DNA of 64,000 nucleotides from an uncultured Paracoccaceae bacterium (GTDB lineage Bacteria > Pseudomonadota > Alphaproteobacteria > Rhodobacterales > Rhodobacteraceae): assembly GCA_947488175.1 (NCBI GenBank), contig CANKYO010000004.1, positions 62,001-126,000 of the forward strand, given 5' to 3'. A program made the translations under genes and the position numbers. This document shows positions 35,124 through 44,361 of the stretch, one piece after another (position 1 is the first letter of the stretch; each line of letters opens with the position of its first letter). The notes below the pieces were generated by a model, which ran no database searches, had not been told where the DNA came from, and saw only the letters and a program-made list of their open reading frames with translations.

Positions 35124-36863
35124 TTATCGCATCTCTTCCGCCGGAGTGATCCCAAGAATACCCAAACCGTGCGAAATAACAATCGCCACGGCCCGGATCA
35201 GGGCAATTTTCGCCTGTGTTGTTTCTGAGTCACCCTCTTGGACAAACCGCAATGACGGATCATCATGGCCTTTGTTGTAAAGACCGTGGAAATCAGAGGC
35301 GAGATCGTAAAGGTAAAACGCGATCCGATGCGGCTCATGTCCACGCGCCGCAATCTCGACCAAACGCGGCCATTCAGCCAGTTTTTTGATCATGGTCAGC
35401 TCTGCCGGATCAGTCAGCCCGCTGATATCGACCTCTGCAAGCGTGGCATCATCGACAGCGGCAAAAGCCGCCGCCTTCGCCACGGCAGAATTGACCCGCG
35501 CATAGGCATAATTGACGTAGAACACCGGATTGTCCTTGGACTGTTCCAGCACCTTGTCGAAATCGAAATCCAGCGGCGCATCGTTCTTGCGGGTCAGCAT
35601 GTGAAACCGGGTGACGTCCGGGCCGACCTGATCCACCACATCGCGCAGGGTGACAAAGGTCCCTGCCCGCTTGGACATCTTGAACGGCTCGCCGTTCTTG
35701 TAAAGCTTCACCAACTGGGTCAGCTTCACATCCAGCGGCACCTGCCCATTCGACAGGGCCGATACGGCGGCTTTCATCCGTTTGACATACCCACCGTGAT
35801 CGGCGCCAAACACGTCGATCAGTTGATCAAAGCCACGCTGTATCTTGTCATAATGATACGCGATGTCCGGCGCGAAATAGGTCCACGACCCGTCCGATTT
35901 CTTCACCGGCCGGTCCACGTCGTCCCCGAAGTCGGTCGATTTGAACAGCGTCTGTTCCCGCGGCTCCCAATCTTCCGGCACCTTGCCCTTGGGCGGTTCA
36001 AGCGTGCCGCGATAAATCAGCCCTTTGGTATCCAGTTCGGAAATCGCCTTTTCGATCAACCCGGTGCCATAAAGCGATTTCTCGGAAAAGAAATTGTCCA
36101 TCTCGACGCCCAGCCGGGACAGATCATCCCGGATCAGATCCATCATGGCATCTGTGGCGAATTCGCGAACCTCCTGCAGCCAGAACTGCTCACCCTTATC
36201 AAGGAACTTGTCACCAACTTCGGCCTTCAGCGCTTCGCCCACTTCAATCAAGTAATCACCGGGATACGTCCCTTCGGGCCAATCCACGCTCAGATCATGG
36301 GCTTCCTGATACCGCAGATAGACCGACCGGGCGAGCACATCGACCTGCGCACCACCATCGTTGATGTAATATTCCCGCGTCACATCATAGCCGGCATAGT
36401 CGAGCAATGACGCCAGCGTGTCACCAAAGACAGCCCCCCGTGTGTGGCCGACATGGACAGGACCCGTGGGGTTGGTCGACACAAACTCGACCAGAACCTT
36501 TTGTCCCTTGCCCATTTCAGACTTGCCGTAAGCCGGATCGCGCAGCGTGGCCTTGACCACATCTTGCCAAACATCCGGCACCAACCGCATGTTCAAAAAA
36601 CCCGGTCCGGCGACCTCGGCCACCGAAATCATCGGATCTTGCAGCAGTTTGGCCGCCAACGCCTCGGCAATCGCGCGTGGGTTCATCTTGGCTGGCTTGG
36701 CCAGCACCATGGCCGCATTGGTCGCCATGTCGCCATGGGCTGCATCGCGCGGGGGTTCCACAGCCACAGCGGCGGTTGACAGACCATCAGGCAAGGTGCC
36801 GTCCGCGACCAATTGGTCGAGGCAGGCAATCACCCGGCTGCGGATATCGGCGAAGAGGTTCAT
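35124..36863 (-). CDS. argS: Arginyl-tRNA synthetase
   Basis: 579 aa class I synthetase. Start at [11 protein letters not shown]; the frame is open further upstream without homology. N-terminal additional domain, [24 protein letters not shown] with HIGH-like HVGH at 137-140, the [18 protein letters not shown]-like loop, and the C-terminal DALR anticodon domain ending [25 protein letters not shown]. First gene of the argS-SPOR-nagZ-scpA-scpB run. Confidence 0.96.
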   Translation of the reverse strand: MNLFADIRSRVIACLDQLVADGTLPDGLSTAAVAVEPPRDAAHGDMATNAAMVLAKPAKMNPRAIAEALAAKLLQDPMISVAEVAGPGFLNMRLVPDVWQDVVKATLRDPAYGKSEMGKGQKVLVEFVSTNPTGPVHVGHTRGAVFGDTLASLLDYAGYDVTREYYINDGGAQVDVLARSVYLRYQEAHDLSVDWPEGTYPGDYLIEVGEALKAEVGDKFLDKGEQFWLQEVREFATDAMMDLIRDDLSRLGVEMDNFFSEKSLYGTGLIEKAISELDTKGLIYRGTLEPPKGKVPEDWEPREQTLFKSTDFGDDVDRPVKKSDGSWTYFAPDIAYHYDKIQRGFDQLIDVFGADHGGYVKRMKAAVSALSNGQVPLDVKLTQLVKLYKNGEPFKMSKRAGTFVTLRDVVDQVGPDVTRFHMLTRKNDAPLDFDFDKVLEQSKDNPVFYVNYAYARVNSAVAKAAAFAAVDDATLAEVDISGLTDPAELTMIKKLAEWPRLVEIAARGHEPHRIAFYLYDLASDFHGLYNKGHDDPSLRFVQEGDSETTQAKIALIRAVAIVISHGLGILGITPAEEMR

Positions 36864-36929
36864 AACACTATTCCAAATTGGCCATCTGATGGGTTGGTTC
36901 CATGTATCACCGGGGGCGCAGGCGTCAAT

Positions 36930-36947
36930 CATTGACGGTGATCAATG
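36930..36947. promoter_or_regulatory. Small dyad between divergent argS and ClbS-like genes
   Basis: CATTGA-CGGTGA-TCAATG, a perfect 6-bp dyad with 6-base spacer in the 138-base divergent gap. Possible operator; no known motif. Confidence 0.3.
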
Positions 36948-37001
36948 CGCTTCACCGCATCTGGGATTAAGTCCAAGGAAGAACCGAACCCGGAGAAGCC
37001 G

Positions 37002-37496
37002 ATGCCCGCCGCCACCAATAAATCAGACCTGATCGCCGTCACCGAACAAGAATACGCCAAACTAACCAAATTGCTTGATACCGTCGATCCGGACACAGCA
37101 ACTGAAAAGACAGGTGATACGTCGATCAAAGATGTGGTAGGTCATCGCGCCCATTGGATCGACCTGTTTCTCGGCTGGTATCGGGATGGTCAGGCGGGCA
37201 CGCAGGTGCATTTTCCGGCTGAAGGTTACAAGTGGAATGAACTCAACCGGTACAACGCTGATCTGATGGCGCGTCAGGCCGATCTTGACTGGGACGATGC
37301 TAAGGCGTTGCTCGACAGGAAAGCAAAAGCCTTGCTGCGGTTTATGCAGGATCACAGCGATGATGAACTCTATGGCGGCCCCATGAAGGGTGCGAACAAC
37401 AACTGGACGACAGGCCGATGGGCTGAGGCTGCAGGACCTAGCCACTACCGCTCTGCCGCCAAGTACATCCGCGGCATATTGCGCCAAAAGGCTTAG
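37002..37496 (+). CDS. ClbS/DfsB family four-helix bundle protein
   Basis: 164 aa. Start set by GGAGAAG 3-4 bases before MPAATNKSDLIA. Pattern of the DinB-like ClbS/DfsB family (formerly DUF1706): DLIAVTEQEYAKLTKLLD, SIKDVVGHRAHWIDLFLGWYRDGQAG, VHFPAEGYKWNELNRYNADL, RSAAKYIRGIL. ClbS protects from the genotoxin colibactin; no toxin cluster is here, so the role is probably different. Its last 4 bases overlap the convergent antiporter gene. Confidence 0.82.
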   Translation: MPAATNKSDLIAVTEQEYAKLTKLLDTVDPDTATEKTGDTSIKDVVGHRAHWIDLFLGWYRDGQAGTQVHFPAEGYKWNELNRYNADLMARQADLDWDDAKALLDRKAKALLRFMQDHSDDELYGGPMKGANNNWTTGRWAEAAGPSHYRSAAKYIRGILRQKA

Positions 37497-39343
37497 CTGG
37501 CGTCGGCTGGCGGCTGATCGCCATCGTCAACACCTGGCGGGCGCAGCGTAATGATCCGCACGTCAGGCGCACCGTTAACCTCTTCATCCTTGCGGATCAG
37601 GGTAATCGTCCCGCTCGCCGAAATGCGCGCCACCAGATGCGCGTTAGGGCGTTTCGCGCGCCAATCCTCGAATGTGTATTCTTCGGTCAGGCGGGTCACG
37701 CGGAAGGTCCAGCCATCGCGGATCAGACGCTCAAGCCCGGCATGGGTTTCTTCAGGACCAAACTTGCGTCCGCCCAATGTGCGCGGCAGCTGGTGGCGCA
37801 TGCTTTCGGTCTTTTCGCGCTTGATCTGAAAGACGTTATCGCGCCCGAATTCCGGGGCAAGGTCGGTTGTGACCAGCGTGTTGTAGGCGTCATTATCCGT
37901 CGCAGCCACCAAGGTGGCATAACTGACCAGTTCCAACCGCTGCTCCGCCGCTTCTGACAGGATATCGCCGGAAAACGTGTCGATGCCTGCAGCGCGCGCC
38001 GAACGCAGATGACCGAAATTTGGATCGGTCATCAGCACCGGTATCTCGGCCTTTTTCAATGCTTCGGCAAAGGCCGTTGTCCAAGGTGATCCGCCGATGA
38101 TGACGACGCCCGGCGTATCGGCCCCGGTCAGGCCCAGCCAGCGGGCAAAGGGCGCCAGCGTAAAGCCGTGCACGACAACGGTGACGGAAACCAGCACAAA
38201 GGCCAGCGGCCCAATCAGCGCGGCATCTTCAAAGCCCAGATTGAGCAGCCGATCACCAAAAAGGCCCGCCACAGCGACCAGAACGACACCGCGTGGCCCC
38301 GTCAGCGCCACAAGAAGCTGCTCCTTGTAGGGCACGCCCGAGCCCAGCAGTGACACCAGAACCGTTAATGGCCTTGCCACCAGCACAACCAGCAAGACAA
38401 ACCCCAGCGCCCACCAGTCCAGTTTGCCCAAGGCGGCGAAATCCAGACCAGCCGCCAACAAAATGAAGACGCCGGACACCAGCAGAACGGTTGCATGTTC
38501 CTTGAACCGGCGCAGTTCCTCGTAACTTGGCAGATTAGAATTGGCGATGACGATCCCCATGATTGTCACGGCCAACAGACCACTTTCATGCAGAACGGAA
38601 TCCGACAGACCAAAGACCGCGAGCAACAGCGCAAACAGAACCGGCACTTTCATGTACTCGGGTACCCAGCCCCGTTTGAACGCCCGGGCTAGCCCGACGC
38701 CCCCCGCCACACCCAGTACCGTCGCCACGGTGATCCCCGTGAGCAGCGCGATGATCGCCTCGTTCACCGTGGTCGCCGTGTTCAAAACCAGCACGACCTC
38801 GAAAGCCAGCACTGCTGCCAAAGCACCGATGGGATCATTGACGATCGCTTCCCATTGCAGCAGTGCCGCAGGGCGCTTCGCCAGCCGGGCCGTTCGAAGC
38901 AGCGGCGCAATAACCGTTGGCCCTGTCACGATCATGATGCCACCAAAAACAGCGGCGCTTTCCCAACTCAGCCCGGCCGCATAATGCAAAGCCAGCGTGG
39001 ATGTCAGCCAGCCCAAGGGCGCGCCGATAAAGACCAGCCTTTTGACACCAATAGCCGCATCCTGAAGCTTGTGAAAATTCAGGGTCAGACCGCCCTCGAA
39101 CAGGATAATGGCAACCGCGATGGCAATGATCGGCTGCAATAGCGGCCCGAAATCGCGGGCGGGATCAAACACACCAGCCACCGGGCCAATCAAAATACCG
39201 GCCACCAGCATCAGAACGATGGCAGGCATCCGCAGCCGCCAGGCCAGCCACTGCGATCCGACCCCCAACGCGCCAACAAGGGCAAACGCCACTACCGGCG
39301 CCATTGCATCTGCGGGCAACCCGCTTGCACCTTCAATTGCCAT
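37493..39343 (-). CDS. Cation:proton antiporter, CPA family, with C-terminal RCK/TrkA domain
   Basis: 616 aa. About 12 membrane segments over residues 10-405 of the Na+/H+ exchanger fold (GGLTLNFHKL, SWESAAVFGGIMIVTGPTVIAPLLR, VNDPIGALAAVLAFEVV with the ND motif that binds the cation). Then a Rossmann TrkA-N domain (VVIIGGSPWTTAFAEALKKAEIPVLMTDPN ... LVAATDNDAYNTLV), suggesting nucleotide gating, and a C-terminal extension. Exchanges Na+ or K+ for H+ at the inner membrane. Overlaps dgt by 11 bases. Confidence 0.87.
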   Translation of the reverse strand: MAIEGASGLPADAMAPVVAFALVGALGVGSQWLAWRLRMPAIVLMLVAGILIGPVAGVFDPARDFGPLLQPIIAIAVAIILFEGGLTLNFHKLQDAAIGVKRLVFIGAPLGWLTSTLALHYAAGLSWESAAVFGGIMIVTGPTVIAPLLRTARLAKRPAALLQWEAIVNDPIGALAAVLAFEVVLVLNTATTVNEAIIALLTGITVATVLGVAGGVGLARAFKRGWVPEYMKVPVLFALLLAVFGLSDSVLHESGLLAVTIMGIVIANSNLPSYEELRRFKEHATVLLVSGVFILLAAGLDFAALGKLDWWALGFVLLVVLVARPLTVLVSLLGSGVPYKEQLLVALTGPRGVVLVAVAGLFGDRLLNLGFEDAALIGPLAFVLVSVTVVVHGFTLAPFARWLGLTGADTPGVVIIGGSPWTTAFAEALKKAEIPVLMTDPNFGHLRSARAAGIDTFSGDILSEAAEQRLELVSYATLVAATDNDAYNTLVTTDLAPEFGRDNVFQIKREKTESMRHQLPRTLGGRKFGPEETHAGLERLIRDGWTFRVTRLTEEYTFEDWRAKRPNAHLVARISASGTITLIRKDEEVNGAPDVRIITLRPPGVDDGDQPPADAS

Positions 39344-40505
39344 CGATCACCCCCGCTGGAATTACTTCACCGCCAATCAGGCGTTTATGTTCTTGTATCG
39401 CAAACCGGTCCGTCATGCCCGCGATGTAGTCCGCGACGATCCGGGCCAATGTGGTTTCATCCGGCGCATCGGCCACGTCCTTGCGCCACTGCTTTGGCAA
39501 TTCATCGGTATTTTCCAGAAAGAACGGAAACAGATCATTGATCATTTGTGTCACGACCCCGCGCATTTCCACAACTGCCGGGGCACGGTACATGCGCTCG
39601 AACAGGAACTGACGGATAACTTTTAAGTCCGTCCAAAGTTCCGGAGAAAATTGCACCATCATCCGACCGGCATGACGAATTTCGTGAACCGAGGTTGGTG
39701 AGAGTTCCGCCAGATTGCGTTGACTGACGGTAATCACATCTTCAACCAGCACGCCAAAGAACCGGCGCAACGCCTCGTGACGGCGGCGATAATAGTTCAG
39801 ACCGGGGTATTTCGCATCGACCCGGGCAAAGCAGTCACAAAGGATCGGAAGCGCTGCCAGATCATCCGTGCTGAACAATTCTGCACGAAGACCATCGTGC
39901 AAGTCATGGTTATTATAGGCAATATCATCGGCCAGTGCCGCCGCCTGTGCCTCTGCGCTGGCATGGGTGTGCAGTTCCAGATCGTGACGCGCGTCGTAGG
40001 CCGCGAGTGCATAGGGAATATTGCCCGTCACCGGCCCGTTATGTTTGGCAATGCCTTCCAGCGTTTCCCAGGTCAGGTTCAGACCATCCCATTCGGCATA
40101 ATGCCGTTCCAGATTTGTGACGATATGCAGGGCCTGCGCGTTGTGATCAAAACCGCCATAAGGCTGCATCAGTGCATTCAGCGCCTCTTCTCCGGTGTGA
40201 CCAAACGGCGTGTGCCCCAGATCATGGGCCAAGGCGACAGCCTCGGTCAGTTCAACATTCAGATCCAGTGCTGCGGCCACGGTCCGCGCCACCTGTGCCA
40301 CCTCGATCGAATGGGTCAGCCGGGTACGGAAATAATCGCCCTCATGTTCGATAAACACCTGCGTCTTGTGCTTCAGACGGCGAAACGCGCTGGAATGGAT
40401 GATCCGGTCGCGATCGCGCTGATAGGGCGAGCGAAAGGCGCTCTCTTCCTCTGCGTATAGCCGCCCCCGCGGGTTCGCCGGGTCGGTCGCATATGGCGCT
40501 GCCAT
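39333..40505 (-). CDS. dgt: Deoxyguanosinetriphosphate triphosphohydrolase-like protein
   Basis: 390 aa HD-domain dNTPase. FRRLKHKTQVFIEHEGDYFRTRLTHSIEVAQVARTVA contributes H65, HDLGHTPFGHTGEEALN contributes H94-D95, and ADDIAYNNHDLHDGLRA the last metal Asp. Hydrolyses dNTP to deoxynucleoside and triphosphate. Divergent from erpA, an arrangement common in Rhodobacteraceae. Confidence 0.93.
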   Translation of the reverse strand: MAAPYATDPANPRGRLYAEEESAFRSPYQRDRDRIIHSSAFRRLKHKTQVFIEHEGDYFRTRLTHSIEVAQVARTVAAALDLNVELTEAVALAHDLGHTPFGHTGEEALNALMQPYGGFDHNAQALHIVTNLERHYAEWDGLNLTWETLEGIAKHNGPVTGNIPYALAAYDARHDLELHTHASAEAQAAALADDIAYNNHDLHDGLRAELFSTDDLAALPILCDCFARVDAKYPGLNYYRRRHEALRRFFGVLVEDVITVSQRNLAELSPTSVHEIRHAGRMMVQFSPELWTDLKVIRQFLFERMYRAPAVVEMRGVVTQMINDLFPFFLENTDELPKQWRKDVADAPDETTLARIVADYIAGMTDRFAIQEHKRLIGGEVIPAGVIDGN

Positions 40506-40519
40506 GTGATTTGCCTGTC

Positions 40520-40548
40520 TTGTTCGTCTTGCCTGTGATCCTTATATT
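40520..40548 (+). promoter_or_regulatory. Probable erpA promoter
   Basis: TTGTTC (40520-40525), 17-base spacer, TATATT (40543-40548), in the 75-base divergent gap with dgt. Confidence 0.45.
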
Positions 40549-40580
40549 GGAAGCAATCAGAAACTGATAGGTCGCAAACC

Positions 40581-40907
40581 ATGCTGACGATCCCACCCAA
40601 AGTGACATCGCGGGCCTTTGAACGCCTCGCCGAAATCGGCGCCTCTGCGCAGGGCAAGGCGCTGCGCGTCGCGGTGGAAGGCGGCGGTTGTTCCGGTTTC
40701 CAGTATGAAATCGACCTGGATGAACCCAAAGACGATGATCTGGTCCTGTCCGAACAGGGTGAAACCGTCGTGATCGACAGCGTCTCCCTGCCCTTCCTTG
40801 CCGATGCCGTCATCGACTTCAGCGAGGAACTGATCGGCGCACGCTTCGTCATCAACAACCCCAATGCGACGTCATCCTGTGGCTGTGGCACATCGTTCTC
40901 GATGTAA
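40581..40907 (+). CDS. erpA: A-type iron-sulfur carrier (ErpA/HesB family)
   Basis: 108 aa. The three cluster ligands are in place: C37 (VEGGGCSGFQY) and C100/C102 (SSCGCGTSF). Delivers Fe-S clusters to apoproteins. Its stop overlaps the next start by one base (TAATG). Confidence 0.92.
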   Translation: MLTIPPKVTSRAFERLAEIGASAQGKALRVAVEGGGCSGFQYEIDLDEPKDDDLVLSEQGETVVIDSVSLPFLADAVIDFSEELIGARFVINNPNATSSCGCGTSFSM

Positions 40908-41410
40908 TGCACGACAATGCAAGGTTGGCCGCGCTGATCCTTGATCAGATCAACGGCAACCACGACATCACCATAGACGAGGCGGAATTCGTGGGCCTGC
41001 TCAAAGCCGCACTGGAAGACGGGCAATCCCGCCTGGATTTGCGCGACCGGCTGATCGAAGGGGCACGCGACAGCAATGAGGTCACGCTGACCGACATCAC
41101 TGACGTGATTTCGCAAAGCCTGTCAGACGAAATTCGCGATCTGAGCGAGGAGGTGTCAGAGATGGAAAATGATCTTTTGCCCAGCCGCTTGGCACTGGGC
41201 AGCATGGTTGGCCTTGTTCTGGGTACGTTGGTCACTCTCGCCTACGGGGCCAGCGACCCGATCACTTCAGCAGGGTTGATCGGAGCACTCGCGGCGGCCA
41301 CGCTGGCGGTGACCCATTATCGCAAACGCACATTCCGCAAGATTTCAGCGCTGCGGGTGGAGCGGACAAATTATGAAAACTTCCGCAGACTTTTGCATGA
41401 CATAAAATAA
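40907..41410 (+). CDS. Hypothetical protein with two C-terminal membrane segments
   Basis: 167 aa. Helical, acidic N-terminal ~95 residues with possible coiled coil (ISQSLSDEIRDLSEEVSEMENDLL), then two membrane helices (LGSMVGLVLGTLVTLAYG and AGLIGALAAATLAVTHY) and a basic tail (RKRTFRKISALRVERTNYENFRRLLHDIK). Not a family I recognise. One-base overlap with erpA means coupled translation. Confidence 0.75.
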   Translation: MHDNARLAALILDQINGNHDITIDEAEFVGLLKAALEDGQSRLDLRDRLIEGARDSNEVTLTDITDVISQSLSDEIRDLSEEVSEMENDLLPSRLALGSMVGLVLGTLVTLAYGASDPITSAGLIGALAAATLAVTHYRKRTFRKISALRVERTNYENFRRLLHDIK

Positions 41411-41448
41411 TATGTTAATGCTAAGCCTGTAAGGATCAGTCAGAAAGA

Positions 41449-41661
41449 ATGGTAAGTCAGATGCAAGACGTGATGATCATAACATCGGCCGAATGGGTAT
41501 TGCTGGCATTGGCGACTGTGGCACTGATCCATGGCGCCGTGATCTGTATGAATTTGCGCAAGAATTTGTCGCGGGCAGAGGCGCGGCAAGGCTTTCAGGG
41601 ACTTTCCGGGGCATTGTCTGACGTTCACAGGCGCGCTGGGCGGAAAACGCCAGAATCTTGA
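41449..41661 (+). CDS. Small single-pass membrane protein
   Basis: 70 aa, or 66 if it starts at the ATG at 41461. One membrane segment (SAEWVLLALATVALIHGAVICM) with a basic cytoplasmic tail (RKNLSRAEARQGFQGLSGALSDVHRRAGRK), following the positive-inside rule. No family recognised. Composition and position in the erpA run support it. Confidence 0.5.
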   Translation: MVSQMQDVMIITSAEWVLLALATVALIHGAVICMNLRKNLSRAEARQGFQGLSGALSDVHRRAGRKTPES

Positions 41662-41698
41662 CCTGATCGCTTGTGCATTGCTGCCTGGTGCGACAATT

Positions 41699-41719
41699 AT
41701 TCCCCTACGTTAGGGGAAT
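41699..41719 (+). promoter_or_regulatory. Hairpin over the xth ribosome binding site
   Basis: ATTCCCCTA and TAGGGGAAT form a perfect 9-bp stem with loop CGT. The Shine-Dalgarno AGGGGA (41712-41717) is entirely in the 3' arm, and the ATG follows 3 bases after the stem. Confidence 0.55.
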
Positions 41720-41722
41720 TTC

Positions 41723-42523
41723 ATGAAAATCGCGACATTCAACATCAATGGCGTCAAGGCCCGCATCGGTGCGTTGACCGACTGGATTGATGAGGCCCAG
41801 CCGGATGTGGCCATCCTGCAGGAAATCAAATCCGTTGATGAAGGGTTTCCCCGCGAAATCTTTGAGGACAAAGGATACAACGTCGAAACCCACGGTCAAA
41901 AAGGGTTCAACGGCGTCGCGATCCTGTCCAAACTCCCGCTTGAGGATGTGACGCGCGGCTTGCCCGGCGCCAAAGGTGCCGGTCGTGAAGGCGCTGACGA
42001 CGAAGAGGCGCGCTATATCGAAGCAACCGTTGTGGGCGACAAGGCGGTCCGCATCTGCGGGCTCTACCTGCCCAACGGGAACCCGGCACCCGGGCCGAAA
42101 TACGATTATAAACTGCGCTGGATGGAACGTCTTTGCGATCGTGCGCAGGAACTGCTGGCGTCCGAACAGCCCGCGCTGATGGCAGGCGACTACAACATTA
42201 TCCCGCAGGCCGAAGATGCGGCGCGCCCCGATGCGTGGCGCGATGACGCGCTGTTTCGTCCCGAAAGCCGCGACGCATTCCGGCGGATCCAGAACCTTGG
42301 GTTCACAGAAGCCTTCCGCACACGCGAGGCTGGCACTGGCCATTATTCATTCTGGGATTATCAAGCCGGTGCTTGGGACAAGAACGATGGCATCCGGATC
42401 GACCACTTCCTGCTCACCCCGCAATGCGCCGATCTGCTGAACAATTGCTGGATCGAAGCAGAGGTGCGCGGCCGTGAAAAGCCGTCCGATCATGTCCCCG
42501 TCTGGGTTGACCTCGCCGCGTGA
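41723..42523 (+). CDS. xth: Exodeoxyribonuclease III
   Basis: 266 aa AP endonuclease/3'-5' exonuclease. Visible: KIATFNINGVKARI (Asn7), LQEIKSVDEGFP (catalytic Glu ~34), GLYLPNGNPAP (Tyr), MAGDYNIIPQAEDA (Asp/Asn pair), SFWDYQAGAWDKNDGIRIDHFLLTP (catalytic Asp-His). Base-excision DNA repair. Translation may be limited by the leader hairpin. Confidence 0.95.
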   Translation: MKIATFNINGVKARIGALTDWIDEAQPDVAILQEIKSVDEGFPREIFEDKGYNVETHGQKGFNGVAILSKLPLEDVTRGLPGAKGAGREGADDEEARYIEATVVGDKAVRICGLYLPNGNPAPGPKYDYKLRWMERLCDRAQELLASEQPALMAGDYNIIPQAEDAARPDAWRDDALFRPESRDAFRRIQNLGFTEAFRTREAGTGHYSFWDYQAGAWDKNDGIRIDHFLLTPQCADLLNNCWIEAEVRGREKPSDHVPVWVDLAA

Positions 42524-42588
42524 AATCGCGGAAAATGACGGGAACGATATTCTGCATGGGAACGTTAGCGACAAAAGGAGGTATGACA

Positions 42589-42909
42589 ATGTTCAAAAGA
42601 CTGATCATTGCGACATGTCTTGTCGCCGCTTTGCCTGCCATCGCAACTGCACAATGCCGCATCGCCGTTGCAGGAACGGCCTGCGTTGCAATTCCGCAGC
42701 CCCTCACCCCAAAGCCCGGACCGGTTGAGATTGGTCAGACACTGGAACGCGGTCAGTACTCCATGCTGATGAATGCCCGCTATTACGGCCTGCCCACGGT
42801 CAGTGACGGCTGGGTCTACATGCGGATCGAGGACGAGATTTACCGCGTGGATTGGCTTAGCCACAAGGTGCTGGAACGGGTCACCCATATGGCCAGCCGC
42901 AACTGGTAA
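42589..42909 (+). CDS. Exported RcnB-like small protein
   Basis: 106 aa. The near-perfect Shine-Dalgarno AAAGGAGGT (42574-42582) is 6 bases from the ATG at 42589 and touches the ATG at 42583, so 42589 is the start. Signal peptide MFKRLIIATCLVAALPAIATA|Q. The C-terminal RGQYSMLMNARYYGLPTVSDGWVYMRIEDEIYRVDWLSHKVLERV matches the YGLPxxxxGYxWVRxGxxxxxID pattern of RcnB-type periplasmic proteins. Role in metal handling not shown. Confidence 0.75.
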   Translation: MFKRLIIATCLVAALPAIATAQCRIAVAGTACVAIPQPLTPKPGPVEIGQTLERGQYSMLMNARYYGLPTVSDGWVYMRIEDEIYRVDWLSHKVLERVTHMASRNW

Positions 42910-42921
42910 CACGCACATCGC

Positions 42922-43086
42922 CTAGCGAAAGACACCGGTGGACGGGCGTTCGACAATCGTACGCTGCACGGCCTGAGATTCAGCACCAAATGCCCCGCTT
43001 GTCACCTCCGGCGTGGATGTAGTGTCGCATGCGGCCAGAAACGCAACGGCGATAATGATCAGAATAACAACAACAAGAGTACGCAA
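42922..43086 (-). CDS. Small lipoprotein with TTG start
   Basis: 54 aa. TTG start 7 bases after AAGGA. The sequence begins MRTLVVVILIIIAVAFLAAC, a complete lipoprotein signal with lipobox LAAC (Cys20), then a short Thr/Ser-rich mature part ending in ERPSTGVFR. No ATG is available in this frame. Convergent with the RcnB-like gene, 12 bases apart. Function unknown; small outer-membrane or periplasmic lipoprotein. Confidence 0.6.
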   Translation of the reverse strand: MRTLVVVILIIIAVAFLAACDTTSTPEVTSGAFGAESQAVQRTIVERPSTGVFR

Positions 43087-43176
43087 TGGACTATCCTTTC
43101 AATAGGGTTCGAAAGGATAACGGCTCAGGCCACTGAATTATTCTCGTCTATGGCGTGTTTTTAACCGGCTCCGCAA

Positions 43177-44361
43177 TCAGACCGTAACATCGTGATCATA
43201 AAGCCAGCTCAACCGCCCCAGAAAGGCGTTCGGCGCGACCTTGCCCATTGTCGACAGCGCAGCATGGGCCACGCGCCGTTTGATACCTGTCAGATGATAG
43301 TTGCGCGCATTGGCATTGGCGGCCCCAATGGCCCGCACCACACGGTCACGCCTGGCATTCTGATAGGCACGCAAGGCCGCATTCAGCGACCCGCTTTCAT
43401 CACAGCACCGCGCCAGAACATAGGCATCCTCAATCGCCAGATTGGCCCCTTGCGCCAGAAACGGTAGCGTCGGATGGGCCGCATCCCCCAATATTGCAAT
43501 GTTGCCCGCATGCCATTTGGCGGCGACGGAATGCCGGAACAGGCCCCAAAGCTTCACATCATCAACCGCACCAAGGATCGACTTTATCTCCCAACCGGCA
43601 TCGGCAAAGGCGGCGCGCAGGTTGCCCGGATCATCAAAATGGTTCCAGCCTTCATCCGCCCATTGGCTGCGCTCCTGCACTGCGACAATGTTCAACCGGT
43701 CATTGGTCAGCGGATAGGTCACCAAGTGGCGTCCCGGCAGCATCCAGACGCGGGCAATCGGCTCTGCCTGCGGCTGCCGGATCATCGCGCGCCACGCGAC
43801 CTGACCGGTGAAAAACGGTGTTTCAGGCGTGTTGATCCGGCCACGGACCACAGATTTCAGACCATCGGCCCCCACCGTCAGATCAGGGCGAATGACATCA
43901 TCGCCAACCTCAAACGACCCGTCAGCGTTCAGGTTCTCAATCCGAGCCCCCAGCCTGACAACGACACCCTGCGCAGCACAGGCACGCGCCAACAGATCAA
44001 TCAGCGCCGCACGATGGAAAAAGCGATATGGGGGATCTTGTGAGGCCAGATCGAACCGGGCAATTTCCCGGCCCGTCACCCCATCCATGGGCACCACAGC
44101 CTTGGCTCGCAAACCAATCGCCGCCATGGCCCCTGCCAGATCAAGACTGGCCAAGGCGCGCGCACCATTTGGGGTAATCTGCAGACCGGCCCCAACCTCC
44201 GTCAGGGCCGAGGCTTGTTCGTAAACCGTGACATTCGCGTCCGCGCGGGCAAAGGCAAGTGCTGCTGTGAGGCCACCAATGCCGCCGCCGATGATTGCAA
44301 TGTCGCGGCCTGCGTTGTGGGTCACATCAGTCGTCGCGGTGGACTTTTTCGCGCCGCTCAT
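43177..44361 (-). CDS. FAD-dependent monooxygenase (salicylate hydroxylase/UbiH class)
   Basis: 394 aa from ATG 44361, which overlaps the dksA end by 35 bases; a GTG at 44325 right at the dksA stop is an alternative and gives MTHNAGRDIAIIGGG. FAD-binding GxGxxG in IIGGGIGGLTAALAFARA, GADGLKSVVR (DG motif), and GDAAHPTLPFLAQGANLAIEDA (second FAD motif). Aromatic hydroxylase; the substrate cannot be told. The rest of any aromatic pathway is not nearby. Confidence 0.84.
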   Translation of the reverse strand: MSGAKKSTATTDVTHNAGRDIAIIGGGIGGLTAALAFARADANVTVYEQASALTEVGAGLQITPNGARALASLDLAGAMAAIGLRAKAVVPMDGVTGREIARFDLASQDPPYRFFHRAALIDLLARACAAQGVVVRLGARIENLNADGSFEVGDDVIRPDLTVGADGLKSVVRGRINTPETPFFTGQVAWRAMIRQPQAEPIARVWMLPGRHLVTYPLTNDRLNIVAVQERSQWADEGWNHFDDPGNLRAAFADAGWEIKSILGAVDDVKLWGLFRHSVAAKWHAGNIAILGDAAHPTLPFLAQGANLAIEDAYVLARCCDESGSLNAALRAYQNARRDRVVRAIGAANANARNYHLTGIKRRVAHAALSTMGKVAPNAFLGRLSWLYDHDVTV

